DNA from: Dentipellis sp. KUC8613
Lineage: Eukaryota > Basidiomycota > Agaricomycetes > Russulales > Hericiaceae
Reading direction: 5' to 3'
Assembly (NCBI GenBank): GCA_002286715.1
Contig: NSJX01000010.1
Coordinates: forward strand, 64,656 to 128,655
DNA length: 64,000 nucleotides
Shown piece by piece: positions 1 through 12,131 of the stretch. Made by a program: the position numbers and the translations under genes. The notes under the pieces are model-generated. The model saw only the letters and a program-made list of their open reading frames with translations. It had not been told where the DNA came from and made no database searches. Within the stretch, counting starts at the first letter, position 1; the number at the start of each line of letters is the position of its first letter.

Positions 1-1217
1 GCCCAGTCAGACGACGCCGGCACCGCGCACTGCCTCGCCTGCTTCTGACTCCGACATGGATGAGTCTTCTTCCCAGAGCGACGATGATACCCAAGATTCT
101 CTGCTGCAGCGCGGTAGCAATGTGAATCATACCATCGTGGTGGAGGGTAATGGGGAAGAGCAATCTATGGTCATCGAAGAAGCCCCAGGTCTTCTCGATT
201 CCCACATCCTTGCTCCCCAGATTTCCGCCACCCGTACAGATTTGGACAATGGTTCTATGGATGTTGTCCCCACGTCCACGGATACAACTGCTCCCAATCC
301 TGCGAACGGGAAATTAGCCTCGTTCGAAGAGTCACTGGTGAATCTGCGGGTAGGCCATCCTCCCACCTTTTCGACGTCGAACGCCATTCTGACTCTTCCC
401 CATCTTTCTTATGCAGGCCAGTGTGCTGAGAGTCAACATCGCGCACCGTAAGACACAAGCTGATCAGAAGGCACAGTCCGATCGTGCCGCTGCCCTAGAC
501 AAACGCATCGACGAGACTAACGCCCAATATGAAACACTGTGCGACCGCATCGACGGCGCGTACGCCAGCTGCGATGAGCTTCGCGGCGAGCTGGCCAATC
601 TCGGGGATGGACTGAAGTCCTTCGAGGAGCGGCATCTCCAGAAGGTAACAGATGTGGCACTCAGCCAGGTCGAGCAGGCGCTCGCGCAGAGGCCTCCTGC
701 CCCAACGTACGAGATGCTCGAGAACGCTCTTATCAGCCGCCGCGATGTGAGGTCCAGCGTGCAGACGCTGCGTAACTTGGTTGCTGGTTCGTATTTGTTC
801 CCATCATGCATCGTTTCACTAACGCATTGGCATGCGATCTCCTCAGAGCTGCAAACTTTGAAAGAGACTACGTCCAAAGAAGTTGCAGACGAGCTCGAGC
901 TTCTCCGCGCGGCGCGCGCACAGGCCGCCACCGCCGCCATCACCATCGCCAACCAGGTAAGTCCCGCCGCGCCCGATGCTGGCGCTGCCGCATCTCATCC
1001 CCTGCAGAGTGCCGCCGTGCCATCGCTCAAGCGCAAGCGCTCCGACGTCGACGATGCCGACGCTGACGATGCCGTCGCCGAGCACCACGCGGGCGTGGTG
1101 CGCGAGGGCCCGCCGCGGGCGAAGCGCAGCAGGAGGGTGCTCCGGGCGGCAGTGCACACCGCCGCTGCGGTCACCGTCGGGGCGGTCGCTGCATGGTCGG
1201 CTCTGGCGTTTGCTTGA
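1..1217 (+). CDS. coiled-coil protein with C-terminal membrane anchor (5' partial)
   Basis: I do not recognise a named family. The frame is open from base 2 through the ATG at 56, so the gene probably starts left of the window. Three short introns fit: 350-416, 787-846 (with a CTAAC branch site) and 957-1007 (GTAAGT donor); all keep the frame. The N-terminal part is acidic and Ser/Thr-rich. The middle (about 430-950) is a heptad-like coiled coil rich in Asp, Glu, Arg, Leu and Gln. A basic stretch of nuclear-localisation type (KRKR, then RAKRSRR) follows, and the last ~22 residues are Ala/Val-rich and hydrophobic with no tail after them, like a tail-anchored membrane protein. I infer a protein anchored in the ER, nuclear envelope or another membrane with a cytosolic coiled coil. 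Its partners are unknown. Confidence 0.6.
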
Positions 1218-1704
1218 CCGGGACCGGTAGCGCGAAGTACTCTGTAGCACCATTCTCGGGGGCCGTGTACGTGTAACTTTTACGGGACTTATGCTGTATG
1301 CTATATGTAGAAGAAGGCAGAATCGATGTATGTATGTAGTTTCAATCACAACGAGGCTATCTATGTTTTCTTGCAATTGTGGTCTTTTGGATCTGCCATA
1401 GGGTGTTTCAGCTGTAGGTCGAGGTCACGCTGAGAAGGTATTTGGTGTGCGTTCATCGCAAGTTGGATTTCGAAGTCTACAAATACTACTAATACAACGA
1501 CGAAAGCCCAGAATAAAGCAAAGGTATCTCAGAAATCGAAGGAGTATATCAAACGCCGACACAGCCCAGACAAATTTAGGTATGTAACCACGAGATTCGA
1601 GGCGAGCAACTACGCAGTCAAATAAAAAATGGTAGCACAGAACACCAAAACAAAAGAGTGTACGATCATCGAAACGAAGGCGGTAAGCAAAAGAGTGTCA
1701 CTGA
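1218..1704. other. convergent intergenic region (3' UTRs)
   Basis: This is the space between the tails of two convergent genes. It holds AT-rich sequence with AATAAA-like stretches (near 1513 and 1622), as expected for 3' ends on both strands. I see no further gene. Confidence 0.5.
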
Positions 1705-4700
1705 CTACACGCCGGGGAGCGTGAAGTCGGGGAAGTCGGGCCAGTTGCCGAGCTGCGCGGGGTCGCCGCCGATGCGGACCCAGGCGGAGTGCGAGGGCGT
1801 CGGGCCGTCGAGGATGAAGAGCTGGTGCCAGCCGGGCGGCGAGACCTTCGCGTTGGGCGGCGCGGTAATCGTGCAGGCGTTGCCGTTGCAGGAGAAGGCG
1901 GGGAAGATCGTGCGGCCGCCCATGGTGTTGCCGTGGGTGCTCGATGTGGCTGCAAGGGTGTTAGGAAGATGGTGCAGTGAGATGGGAGTGCATATGCGTA
2001 CCTGCGACCAGCGAGACCTTCAAGGTGGATGTATCGCCGTGGAATAAGTGCACGTTGATCGTATACGTTCCTCCGTAGTCCCAGTCCGTTTCAGTGACAT
2101 TGAACTCCGGCTGCGTGCGGCCCTCGTTCAGGTACGGCGGGATGTAGACCTCAACGCGCATTTCCTCGGGGAAGCCAGGCGTCTGGGGATCGGAGCCGGA
2201 AACGAGGACGCGGCCATCAGGCAGGAGCGTAGCTTCGGAGTGGTATAGACGGGCGACAATAGTGTTGTTCAGGATGGAGATACGCGAGTTGACGGGTTGC
2301 GAGGGGTCGTAGAGCAGCGCATTGAGGTTGGGGTCCGTAGCGAGACCGAAGCCGGCGACACCCTGTTGCGCGCCGTTCAGGATCATGAAAGTGCCGTCGG
2401 GCAGCGCCGCCATGCAGGACATCACACGTTTCGATGGCTAAAATGACAGGTAGATGTCAGGCAACTAGGATCTTTAAAGACGAAAGAAATTACTTACCAT
2501 ACGCTCGAGCGTCCAGGTAGCATTGTCAACTTCAGGAGAGATTGACACACAGTTGTCCACAGCGATTCCGAAATTGGAGCCGCCGCAGATCAGGACTGTG
2601 ACCGGGTCGGTGTAGGGCGCGAACTGGGGCAGTAGAACGGCTGAGCCCTCCAACGGGTATGTTCGACCAGAAAGGAAACTGTTGACAGAACCAGGCATAT
2701 TGGGGAGCACCTTCACAACGTCCCAGTTCTCAGGGTTCAGGATCCGCGCCTCGTTGTAGTAGCCTGTGGAAAACATGACGTTGGGTATAGTGTAACGCAG
2801 AAGTAGAACGTGACGATCTCACCGATGAAGACGTTGCCGCTGGGAAGGTTGAACAGGAATGGATAGAGGTTGTTTGGATCGGTCCGGTTGAGGAAGTCCA
2901 GGAACACAGTGGTATCGCCGCCTGCAGGCCGCGGCAGGATCTCGAGGGTAGGCACGGCGGGAGCATTGGAGCCTGATTCGCCTCCCACAATCAAGATACT
3001 ACCGTTTGTAAGTACCAACGCCGATGGGTACCAACGACCGTTCTGAAAGACGGGTTACTTATCAGGGCTTGCGCAAATATTTGAACAGCGACCAGTTACC
3101 TGAAGCTTCAACTCGTCTTTGTTTTCCTCCCAATCGTTCGTGCCATTGACACCAGGGCTTCCGTCGGGAGCATAGAGCCGCACACCGAAAGTGGAGTCCA
3201 GAGACCATCCGCCAACGTTGATAAGGCGAGCAGCCTTGTCAGGGAGAACGACGGCACCGGAGCAGAAGACGTCGCTCTTGACATGCATCTCACGCCAAGC
3301 GAGAGAAGTGTCGTTCACCAAGCTTAGATCGAGTTCGTAGGCTCCCGTCGAGTTATCAAATTCAGAGGTCCCGAACTTCTCGAGGAAGGAAACTTTGTTG
3401 TTGATGCCGACGGTAGCGATCAGGGGCACGACCAGGCCACCAACGAAGTACTAATCAAGAGGATCAGCGGATCGTAATATCACGTAGCACTGACGACCAA
3501 CCTCGTATCGACCAATGTTATCAGGAGTATGCCAGTCGTTCAATGTACCGTTCCAGAAATAGGCGTTGAGACGAGAGCCACCACCGCAGAGGTGGATGGG
3601 GTCGCCAGAGCAAGCAATGTTGCAGTCAGTCTCTGGTGCAAACTGAGCACCAGTGGCCTGGATATCCTCGACGTCACCGCAGTCTATTCAAAAGTCAGTG
3701 TTTCGTCTTGATAGCCAAGTAAATCACGCGGCCTACAGCATTCATCACCAAACTCCATACCCGCAGCCGGGTAGCCAAATGCAGCACACTGGTTAAGGCA
3801 CGCCTCCGCCGAGTTGTTGTTGGTGTTGAATATTTGCCAAGGGAAGACCCGGTTTGGGACAGGCTCGCTGAGTTGGCGCGTGTCAGTTCATGCTTATCCG
3901 AATCCTTGGAGAACGTACGCGAGACATCCCTTGTACTCCCACTTGCCCGGGAGACTGGTATTCTGGGCCGTCGGAACAGGGAACGCAGTGACGTTGCCCG
4001 TCGAAGTGTATACGGACAGTCGGTTGGGTCCGCCGCATGCTTCACTGAAATAACACAGTACGTCATTGTTCGAAGCATGGAGACGAGAAGCTGCTTTACT
4101 GACGTTGCGTTCCCACCACAGCCCATGCTGCAGTCCGAATCCGGGGCTTCGACAGCACCTTCGATCAAGTTGTCACCGCAGACTGGAAGCAGCCTTCGTT
4201 AGTGACGACGACGATCAACAATGAGAAGACGTACAGCATTGTGTAGAGAACTCGATGCCTGCCAACGTGAAGTTTTGTGCGGAACAGTCGTTGACACAGC
4301 TTTCGACGGTAGTGTTCGCATTATCGGGAAGCTGGGTTGGGAAGACACGGCCATTCACGTTGTCACTAGAAGAAGAGCCCGGTGTCAGTGGAAGGCAACG
4401 AGCTTTATTATTAGAAGTGACCACTCACACCCAGCACGCGTTGTACTTCCATGGAACCGGAAGACCAGACAAAACGGGGAAGACAGGAGCACCGTTGTTG
4501 CCACCGCCGCCACCGCCGCCTCCCGATACAGGGGGAAGGTCTGTCCCAGTATAGTTGTAGATGTTGAGTCTGTTGGGACCTCCGCAGAATTCCGAACTAT
4601 TTCCGGAGCAGGTCATGTCACAGTCTCCGTCGGGTTCAGAGATTGCACCATTGACCAATGTCAGGCCGCAATCTAGAAGCAGAACATTAATCAAAAGACG

Positions 4701-5582
4701 GGATCCAAAATATGCTGGGAAGGGTATACTGACAGCATTCGTCCGCAAATTCCACGCCTGCAAGGGGATAGCCAGACGTGAAGCACGCAGCAGTACACGT
4801 CTGCACACTGTTGTTGGCGACATTCATGCCGACACTCAGGGCGCGATCCGCTGAATCACTGATAGAAGCGTGGTTAGGACGGAGATCAAGTCACCCCTGA
4901 CAGAAATAAAGCATACTTGAAGCATCCCAGCGACTTCCAGAGACCACTGCTAGGTGCGATGATAGGGGGTGGGGGAGGTTGGGCTCCGCTCCAATAAAGG
5001 CTGAGGCGTCCGCCAGCACCGCAGGTCTCGGTCGCATTGCCCGAGCATGGTGTGCTGCAATCCGAGGCCGTAGCGTTCGTGCCGCCGTTCTCGAGTCTGT
5101 CACCGCAATCTGGACGGACGTGGCAACGGATCAGCATCAACTGTTGGACAGTCAAAGTGTAGAAGGGACGGCAACTAACAGCATTCCTGGGCAAATTCGA
5201 CGCCGGCGAAGATGAAGGCCTGCGAATCGCAGAAGCTGACGCAGGATTCGACCGTCATGTTGTCAGTGCTGACAAAGCTTGCCGAACTGAGAGTCCGGGC
5301 GCCTGGATTGTCGCTGCAGATGGGTGTCAGCGACCGTAGAATTGGACCAAAAACACGAAAACATACGTATAACATCCGAGTGAGCTCCAGTTGCCAGGCA
5401 GGTCGGTAGGGATTACATCGCCCTGGCGTTTGTGGTGGTAGTGGTTGTGTGGAACGTGGATAGCATGTATGAACTAGCAAGGAGACAAACGTCAGCAAAG
5501 CAGTAATAAAAGAGTCGAAATTGAGACACACAGGAATGACAGTGAGGCAGAGAAATGCCTGGAATAAAGTTAGGTGCACCAT
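1705..5582 (-). CDS. WSC-domain copper radical oxidase (glyoxal oxidase-like, AA5_1)
   Basis: Secreted copper radical oxidase expected to oxidise aldehydes such as glyoxal or methylglyoxal and release H2O2 for peroxidases. The start at 5582 gives a hydrophobic signal peptide ([10 protein letters not shown]...), split by an early intron. Four WSC carbohydrate-binding modules follow, at about 5400-4985, 4930-4555, 4450-4005 and 3960-3560; each has the CG(D)...C...CSGN...CGG(P/G)xRL signature. A Gly-rich linker (about 4500-4530) separates modules 2 and 3. The oxidase domain runs from about 3480 to the stop. The radical-site residues are visible: Cys in DVFCSGAVV, Tyr in NGRWYPSAL, the Tyr-His pair in RLYHSEATL and the late His in PPGWHQLF. 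These match Cys70, Tyr135, Tyr377/His378 and His471 of Phanerochaete GLOX. There are many short introns. The architecture matches the cro3-cro5 type. The substrate cannot be read from the sequence. Confidence 0.9.
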
Positions 5583-6201
5583 TTTCCGCACACCGTGTAT
5601 GGGCTGGGAGGTGCTGAAGAACGTAGGATCGCCGAGCCCCCTTTTAAACCGCGGAGGCGTTGAATATAGAAAATTCATGGCCGCGTCTGGAAGGCCTGCT
5701 GGAGGGACCAGACGCGATCTGCTGATACTCTAATTGCGGCACAGAACATGAGAGCTGTCCATCGCGGAAGGAACGAGGGGCGATGTACCGCGAAGAAAGG
5801 AAGATTGACAAGACCTAGGCACCTTGAAGTCGGCTACAGGAGTTTTGACACGGAAGGACGCACATCGCCGCGGATGGAGGTTCACGAGGCACACGAGGGC
5901 GAGCGCTGCTAAATTTTGCAGCGAGGGTCCGTCCACAGATCCACCATCCCGGGCGGGATAGAATTTCGACGCTATTTACGCTCTCCGAGCGCATCCCGGT
6001 CGGGAATCCTGGCATTGACAGTTGTGACCCCAGGGAGACCGATCGAGAAGCATTCGACGCATCCGTAACGAAGGCCAAAAGCTCTTTTCTGCCGCTTCGC
6101 TTTGTGGTACGACGTTGGACGCGGGTTTTACAGACAGGGATCAGCCCTGGCACGTCTGCGGTGACAATTGATCCCATGCTTGGCACGTACCTGTGGCCAC
6201 C
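5583..6201. other. intergenic region upstream of the copper radical oxidase
   Basis: It contains the minus-strand promoter of the oxidase. A TATA-like TTTAAAAG lies on the minus strand near 5641-5649, about 60 bp before the start codon. No convincing gene is visible; short reading frames here lack coding character. Confidence 0.4.
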
Positions 6202-7089
6202 TTATTCCCTGTCGAATCTAGTCTGATGGATTCGCGTGCTGAAGCCTGAGGGAAAAGTGGTCAGAATACTGCAGCACAAGCTCGGTGATGAATTTACGGC
6301 AGCCCGTTTCCCAACAAGGAAAGAAGATGCACCAAATATCCTAAAGACGCCCGAGAATTCTGTGAAGAAAGTCCTGGCATCCGCTCGAAGACACGTAGGA
6401 TCTCCCGGCGGAGGCCAATTCATTTCGGACGACGGAATATTTGGCCACCCTAAGTCCGCTGCCTAAAAAGCTGATGAAGTGTGTAAAGGATTGTTTCATG
6501 CGTAACAAATGATGGCTGTCGAGGATCATATATCCAGATGAAGAGACATACAGCGTGGGCGAAAGTAATTGAAAACCAGCGGGACCGGTATATCGCCTAG
6601 TGTGGCCCCGAGATACTCACGCCCCCCTGGATCCCTTTCAGGTAATCGCTGAGAGCATCGTGGCGGGCTATTTCAAGATCCAGCACGTAGTCACAGGTTT
6701 CCGGATATCGGAGTGCTGCTCATGCACAGGGCACGTTCACAGACGCCGCCAGGCTCTCCGTCTCACTGAGACAAATGCAGGACAAAATCTTCGCATGCCA
6801 GTGTATAGGGAGAGTTATTTCGAGTGAATGAAGGACAACCGAAAACACACACTTCCATTGCAATTCACCGCTATGATCCATTTCTCGAACATCCTGAGGG
6901 AAACCTTGGTCATGGTGGAGCGTAGAATACCCACGGCGAACCAAAGATACACAACTAGCAAGGCCAAAGTGAACGCAGAGGTTAGAATATACATCGGCTA
7001 CTACGGAAAGGAGGCATACCGCGTACTTCGACATTCACTACCTTCAGCTTCCTGGAGGCGTATGGATAGGCACGTCCCGGGCCGAGATA
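6202..7089 (-). CDS. hypothetical membrane protein, partial exon chain
   Basis: This gene is not recognised. Four minus-strand segments join with consistent phase and GT-AG ends: 7089-7042, 6997-6853, 6715-6621 (acceptor AGCAG, donor GTGAGT) and 6462 down to a stop at 6202. The second segment encodes one clear membrane helix (LTSAFTLALLVVYLWF) followed by a short basic-amphipathic stretch. The third and fourth encode a polar region with RYPETCDYVLDLEIARHDAL, then a Pro-rich piece (NWPPPGDPTC). The 5' end is not resolved; frames at 7100-7800 may hold earlier exons but I could not chain them. The first intron (44 bp) is very short and the last (158 bp) is long, so this may be a decaying gene. 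Confidence 0.35.
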
Positions 7090-8217
7090 CTATGCACCCC
7101 TGCCTGACATGGAATGCGATCATCGCAGGTGTACGAGAGCAGGCATGGGTAACCCGGCGTCAGCAAGCGACAAGTACGGGGAGCATAGTGCCGAGGAGCT
7201 CGACGATAGTGCGGGTATGTCGTCCAAAGTCTTCGGGATGCATGGCAGTCCGTGTCGACAAACCGAGGCGAGGCTGGACCAGGAGGCCACCTGAGGGCAC
7301 AAGCCCCGTTTTCGGCCTTCTGCTTGCGAGGATGAGGTCGTAGAGCGGGGATGCTTGTGTCCTGGGCCTTATGAAATCGGGCATGGGTCCAATAACGAGC
7401 GCACATATTCGGCAGAACGAGGCCGCTGGGCGCGTGCCTCGTGTTTCATTCACAAGGCTCTCGGAAAAAGGTACACGAAAAAGGAAGAAAGTCACACATG
7501 ATACCGGCAAATCTGCGCACGGCGAAAAGGGGGTCAAACCTAGCCGGTGAAGGCACGAACGATGAGCGTCCACCGAGGCTAACGAGCGTGTACGTGATAT
7601 GTACACTTCTGATTCGCAAACGACCATTCGTCAGTACTCACAAACGCGTCAGATAGACCAAGGTATTTACTGAAAAGGCTTTCCGACGCGATGAGGTCTA
7701 TATTGCAAACCAAAAGAGTGCCGAATGCCGAGGGGTAGATCAACGTCGGGGGGAGAATTGACTGTTGTCGACCGTCGACGACACGCCACCGAGTTTGCGC
7801 CACAACAAGTGACTATTTGCCTCTGTTGTGGCCGTGGCGGCGACCGTTCACATTCAACAAAGAGACTGTACCTGCTCGCTGTCCGTCCTTTTCTCTGACC
7901 GCTAGCGAAAAATCTCTTCTTCCTTGCAGGCCTTCTCGTCTCCAGCGGTTTGCAGAGCGAAACAGCGAGTGACAGGGCCTGTAGGCCAGACGCAAGACGC
8001 CAATTTGACGCCACTCCTTGCGGAGAAAGCGGATTTTGAATCCTAATTAGGCTTTGCAGCTTTTCATCCTCCCCACAAATCTTGCTGCTCGGTGAGTCAA
8101 CTTTGTTTTCCATGAACTTTACTTTTGATGGTGGCTGATGAACCTACTGGCCGTTTCGCCTAACAAACACTCCTTGTCTTCCACCATGACCTTCATTGCA
8201 ATGCAGAAAACTTCTCT
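7090..8217. other. intergenic region, possible 5' exons of the minus-strand gene and WOPR promoter
   Basis: No gene could be assembled with confidence. The right half should contain the promoter and 5' UTR of the WOPR regulator at 8218. Open frames on both strands overlap each other and none shows family motifs. Confidence 0.35.
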
Positions 8218-9679
8218 ATGTCGTCCCCAACAGAGGGTAGTGCTCCTTCCGGCAGCGCGTGGTCGGAGCCACCATGGTCGGGGTGGATAGAGACTACGGG
8301 TGATGCGCTCCTCATCCTGGAGGCCGCACGTCGTGGTCTAATCCCACGTGTCACTCGTCGGTTGGTTGATTCTGAACGCAAGATGATAACGTCTGGCTCC
8401 GTCTTCGTCTTCGACGAGGACGAGAGTGGGATAAAGCGATGGACGGATGGGTACTTTTGGAGTCCGAGCAGAATTCTGGGCAATTTTCTCCTCTATCGTG
8501 AGACGGAGAAGCGGGGAGCGGGCCATCGGGGCGCTCGGACGGAGGTGACGGAGGTGACAGAGCCGGCGCAGAATGCAGACGGAAGCAAAGATGGACAGGC
8601 GCTCAGTCGACCACGAGGCGAGACAAGCCGCCTGGGCATTGATCGTCATCGAGAACGCAGCCTTGTTGGCAGCTTGACGAACAGTTACAAGTTTAAGTCG
8701 GGTGGCATGATGAAGAAGGTGCGTCCCGTTTGTCTGTCATGTTATTACGCCGCTCACGCCTTTCACCTAGACGTTCTCGTTGACCATCAACGGCGTCTCC
8801 CAGCATCTCATCTCGTACTACAAAATCGAAGACGTCGAGCAGGGCCGTCTACGATCACCATCAGCATACCCCGAGCTTGCTTCTCTCGACATCAGCCCCG
8901 AGTACCTCGACAAAACACATTTCCGGAACCCGCCGAAGTTGGAGATCGGTGTGGACGGAATCCCTCGATATCGTGGCGAAGCAGATGATGTCGAGCCTTC
9001 ACCTCATGTTCTCAATCCGTCTCTTGCTGCTGGCAGTGTCGCCTTGCTCAGCGAACCTACCGATCTTGTCGAGACGCACAGCAAGCGAGGCAAACGCTAC
9101 GATCCATATCACGGCGCTTCCAAGCGCTCGCGCAAGGCGAAAGCCGCTCAAACCGAGGTGGCTTCCCCTCCTGATCCTTATGCAGTTCCTCCATCACCAT
9201 ATACGGATCCGAACATGATGATGCAGCACCACTACGCAGCATATGGTATGGGTATGAGCCCTCCCAACTATTATCAGATGGGATACCCATTGCCGCCTGG
9301 AATGTTCCCTGGTCAGCCCCCGTATGCTACGACACCACCACCCGCGGGAGCTTCGCCTCCACCGCCTCCTGGATCACCACCACAAAACGGCGCTGTTGGT
9401 GCCCCTTCGTCTCCACCTCCTGGCGTGGCGCCCTACGCCGGAATGGATCCCGCTCAGGCACAAGCATACTATCCATACTACGCACCACCAGGTTACCCAG
9501 CGTACTGGCCTTATCCCAACTATTCCATGCCTCCCACCGGTGCTTCGCCGGTCATTGCAGGGGCAATCGAAGCAGCCGTTGCGGAGGCGCAGACGAAGTC
9601 GGGAGAAGGCGAGGAGGGTGCACAGGTGGTTGCCGACGAAGCACCGATAGCGAATCCCGAGCCTGTCGTTGGTACGTAG
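8218..9679 (+). CDS. Gti1/Pac2 family (WOPR) transcription factor
   Basis: A fungal regulator of the Wor1/Ryp1/Sge1/Gti1/Pac2 family, which binds DNA through the bipartite WOPR domain and controls morphological switching, development or effector genes. Exon 1 (8218-8718) encodes WOPRa with the conserved TGDALLILEAARRGLIPRV start and the WTDGYFWSPSRILGNFLLYR core; exon 2 (from 8771) begins with WOPRb (KKTFSLTINGVSQHLISYY). The intron is 8719-8770 and phase-consistent. The C-terminal half is low-complexity, rich in Pro, Tyr, Ala and Gly, a typical activation or phase-separating tail. The protein is about 470 residues. The simple end is the TAG at 9677-9679. An alternative last intron (GTACGT at 9672 to CTCAG at 9798) would replace it with a tail ending in LGLQASSIE at 9830; I cannot decide between them. 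Confidence 0.88.
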
Positions 9680-10634
9680 GGGTGGGTGGTGCCGACGGCT
9701 GTTTCCTCATGCGATACCTCTTTTCGTCCACGTCCACGCGATTGCTTTCGTTCTGCCCGTTGTCCACATGTTGTCTAATGTTCCATCTTCGTTCTCAGTT
9801 TTGGGTTTGCAGGCGTCCTCGATTGAATAGGGTCCAATGTACATCGTAATCACGCATTGTTTGTATCTTACTATTATTACGACTCACTTCTATAGTTCGC
9901 GTCCAATGGTGGGGATGCTGTTTGCCGCCTTCGTTCTCACATCTCTCCCTACCTCGGGTTCCCATGCGCAATCTTGGATGTTTGCGACTGGACAGTTTCA
10001 TCTCAATCCTGCTACCATCTTTTCTTGTCCTGGCCATGTATAGCACACGACATCTTTCGGCCGCATCATTGGACTCTTACACAGGACGTCAGTACTATGT
10101 TCATGTCGTGTTATTGCACAAAGTGTTCATACTTCACTTCATTGGGTATTTTCGGGCGCTTATGTATGCATGTATTGATATCTTCGGCGCTCAGCCAATG
10201 CAGCAAGAGAATGGTCCCGTTCCATTGTTCTCCAGGCCAACCATGTCCGTACGACTTTACGCTGTCACTCGCACTAGTACCGGAAGAGATAGGGATACGT
10301 ATGTAAGTTTGGCGGTAGCATAGACAAATCGGACAGTTCTGGACAATCTGGTCCTGTCCTCGCGACGAACTGTGCCGAAAACCGGGGTAAGGATATCATG
10401 TATTTGTTCCATTGTGTTAGACGGGGAGCAGAGGCGGTCGAAAAAGGAAGATGTCGCATGGAAATATATGGAAAGGCAGCGCAAGGGTATACAATCGGCA
10501 GGTAGCCGGAAGCCATGAGGTGGAGAACGGCATCTCGTAGAAACATAGCAGAACTTGGGTTATGCAAACGTCAGCGCGGGATGTAAAGTAGCAGCAAATA
10601 TACTGACTGTTACACGAATTGGAGGGCTTGTCAG
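9680..10634. other. convergent intergenic region
   Basis: This separates the WOPR gene from the 3' end of the F-box gene. Apart from a possible small last exon of the WOPR gene at 9799-9830 and 3' UTR sequence, I see nothing coding. Confidence 0.45.
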
Positions 10635-12131
10635 TCACAATGACCACAATGTGGGTATCCGTATACCGTCCACAGAATCATGTAACTGCTCCGACGGCAC
10701 ATCGCGTCTGTAGCGACGGTACTGGGGAATATCTGCGCCCATACCCACCCAGTGAATGGAGATTTGGTCCTTGCCGGTCACCGCGACTGTCAGATTCATA
10801 TTTCCTCGCTGGTCCGGCCTATATGGATCCCTCAGTTATCATTCCATCAATGGTACATACATGGCTAGAAGCACGCACCGAAATCCGACATCACTCACTG
10901 TGCCAGTCCCCGAGAAGACTCGACTGTCGGGTTTCTTGAGCCAGGACAGCTCCTTCGTTTCCTGCCTATCTAGGACGGCGTCGAGACCGAACTTCCATGT
11001 CTGCGCTCCCCTGGGTACGTTGATGTCTCCAGTGATCTTCCAAGCGCGGACCTCCTGGTCGAGTGGATCATACTCCACGCTCAAGACCTCCGTCCCATGT
11101 GGCCCATATGCTCCGAGCCACAGTCCCTCCAGACTGCTCGGATCCCAGTCCTCATCGGCGGGATCGAGTCCCTCGTATACAGGCATGCGCAGCGGGTAGT
11201 ATCTTGGATAGAAACCCGTGCACGTTCTTGCCGTGTAGTCGCGCATCGGCGAGCCGTCGGCCCTTACATGACGAAAGTCCGTTAGGAGGAACCGCGGCTC
11301 GTACATATGCTCAGGGTCCAGTAACGAAGGCGGCACAATACAGAGCGCCGCTGGCTTGAGGGTCCTGCCAGGAGCCATAGAGACGGCGCCATGCGGCGGC
11401 AGAGAACTTGGGGGGGCTGTCATGACCAAGGAGGAGTTCGGCGAGGGCTCCACATCCATGGGCGGCAGCCCGCGCTCATGATCATACCATCTGGAGCCCG
11501 GGGCGGGGAATTGGGGAAGTGGAGATTTCGGGAAGGAAGGGTGGTAGAGGACCACCTCTTCGTATGTCTCTGCAAGTAGATGGAGGCTTGGGACAAAGAT
11601 CTCATGACTGGTATCGTCAGCCCAGTTTTGGCTCGGGTAGACTTTGGGTGCTATATAGGTCTGTCCGCTGTCGTCGTCGAAACCAATTCTGAATACGGTC
11701 CGATATTGGGGCAGCCGCGGTACCTGCATATTGAGAAGCGGATGAAAGGCTTCGTTTCCGAAGTACCAGATCTCGCCAATCAAGCATCCACTCTTGACGT
11801 CCAAACGAAACTCGAGGACGTTGCCCCTGTACGGATGGTCGCTCGCCCATACCCCGACGAGCGCGCCGTATCGGTGCAGCACTTGAGTGTACGCGTCGTA
11901 AAATGAGTTCCAGACCTCGGAGGAAGATATGTCCTTCAGGCCATAAGGTTGGCAGAGTTGTCTCCAGGTAGTATCGTGACGATAATGTGGATGCAGCGCG
12001 TGGCAAGTGCTCAGCAGGTGAGCGACGTCGTCGCCGGCGAGATAGTGGCAAATCGCGAGCAGCACGTCGTAATTGAGGTGTGCAAGGCCCTTCTTATGCT
12101 CATCCTTATACACATGAGGATCATGCTCCAT
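10635..12131 (-). CDS. F-box protein, FBXO31-like
   Basis: A probable substrate receptor of an SCF (Skp1-cullin-F-box) ubiquitin ligase. Residues ~17-65 form the F-box (LAHLNYDVLLAICHYL ... TWRQLCQPYG). The rest matches the FBXO31 substrate domain: a GVWASDHPYRGN segment near residue 90, and late GLWLGAYGPHGTEVL and KITGDINVPRGAQTW segments, which correspond to the human TYGSHGLE and KITGDPNIPAG motifs. I extend the gene past the simple stop at 10839. A GTGAGT donor at 10898 and an acceptor ending at 10809 join exon 1 (12131-10899) in phase to exon 2 (10808-10635), which adds 57 residues including TVAVTGKDQISIHW and RRYRRD. The total is about 468 residues. The substrate is unknown. Confidence 0.82.

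Noticed and set aside
5815..6186. 123-codon minus-strand frame
   Set aside because: No motif, and no phase-consistent link to the exons at 6202-7089.
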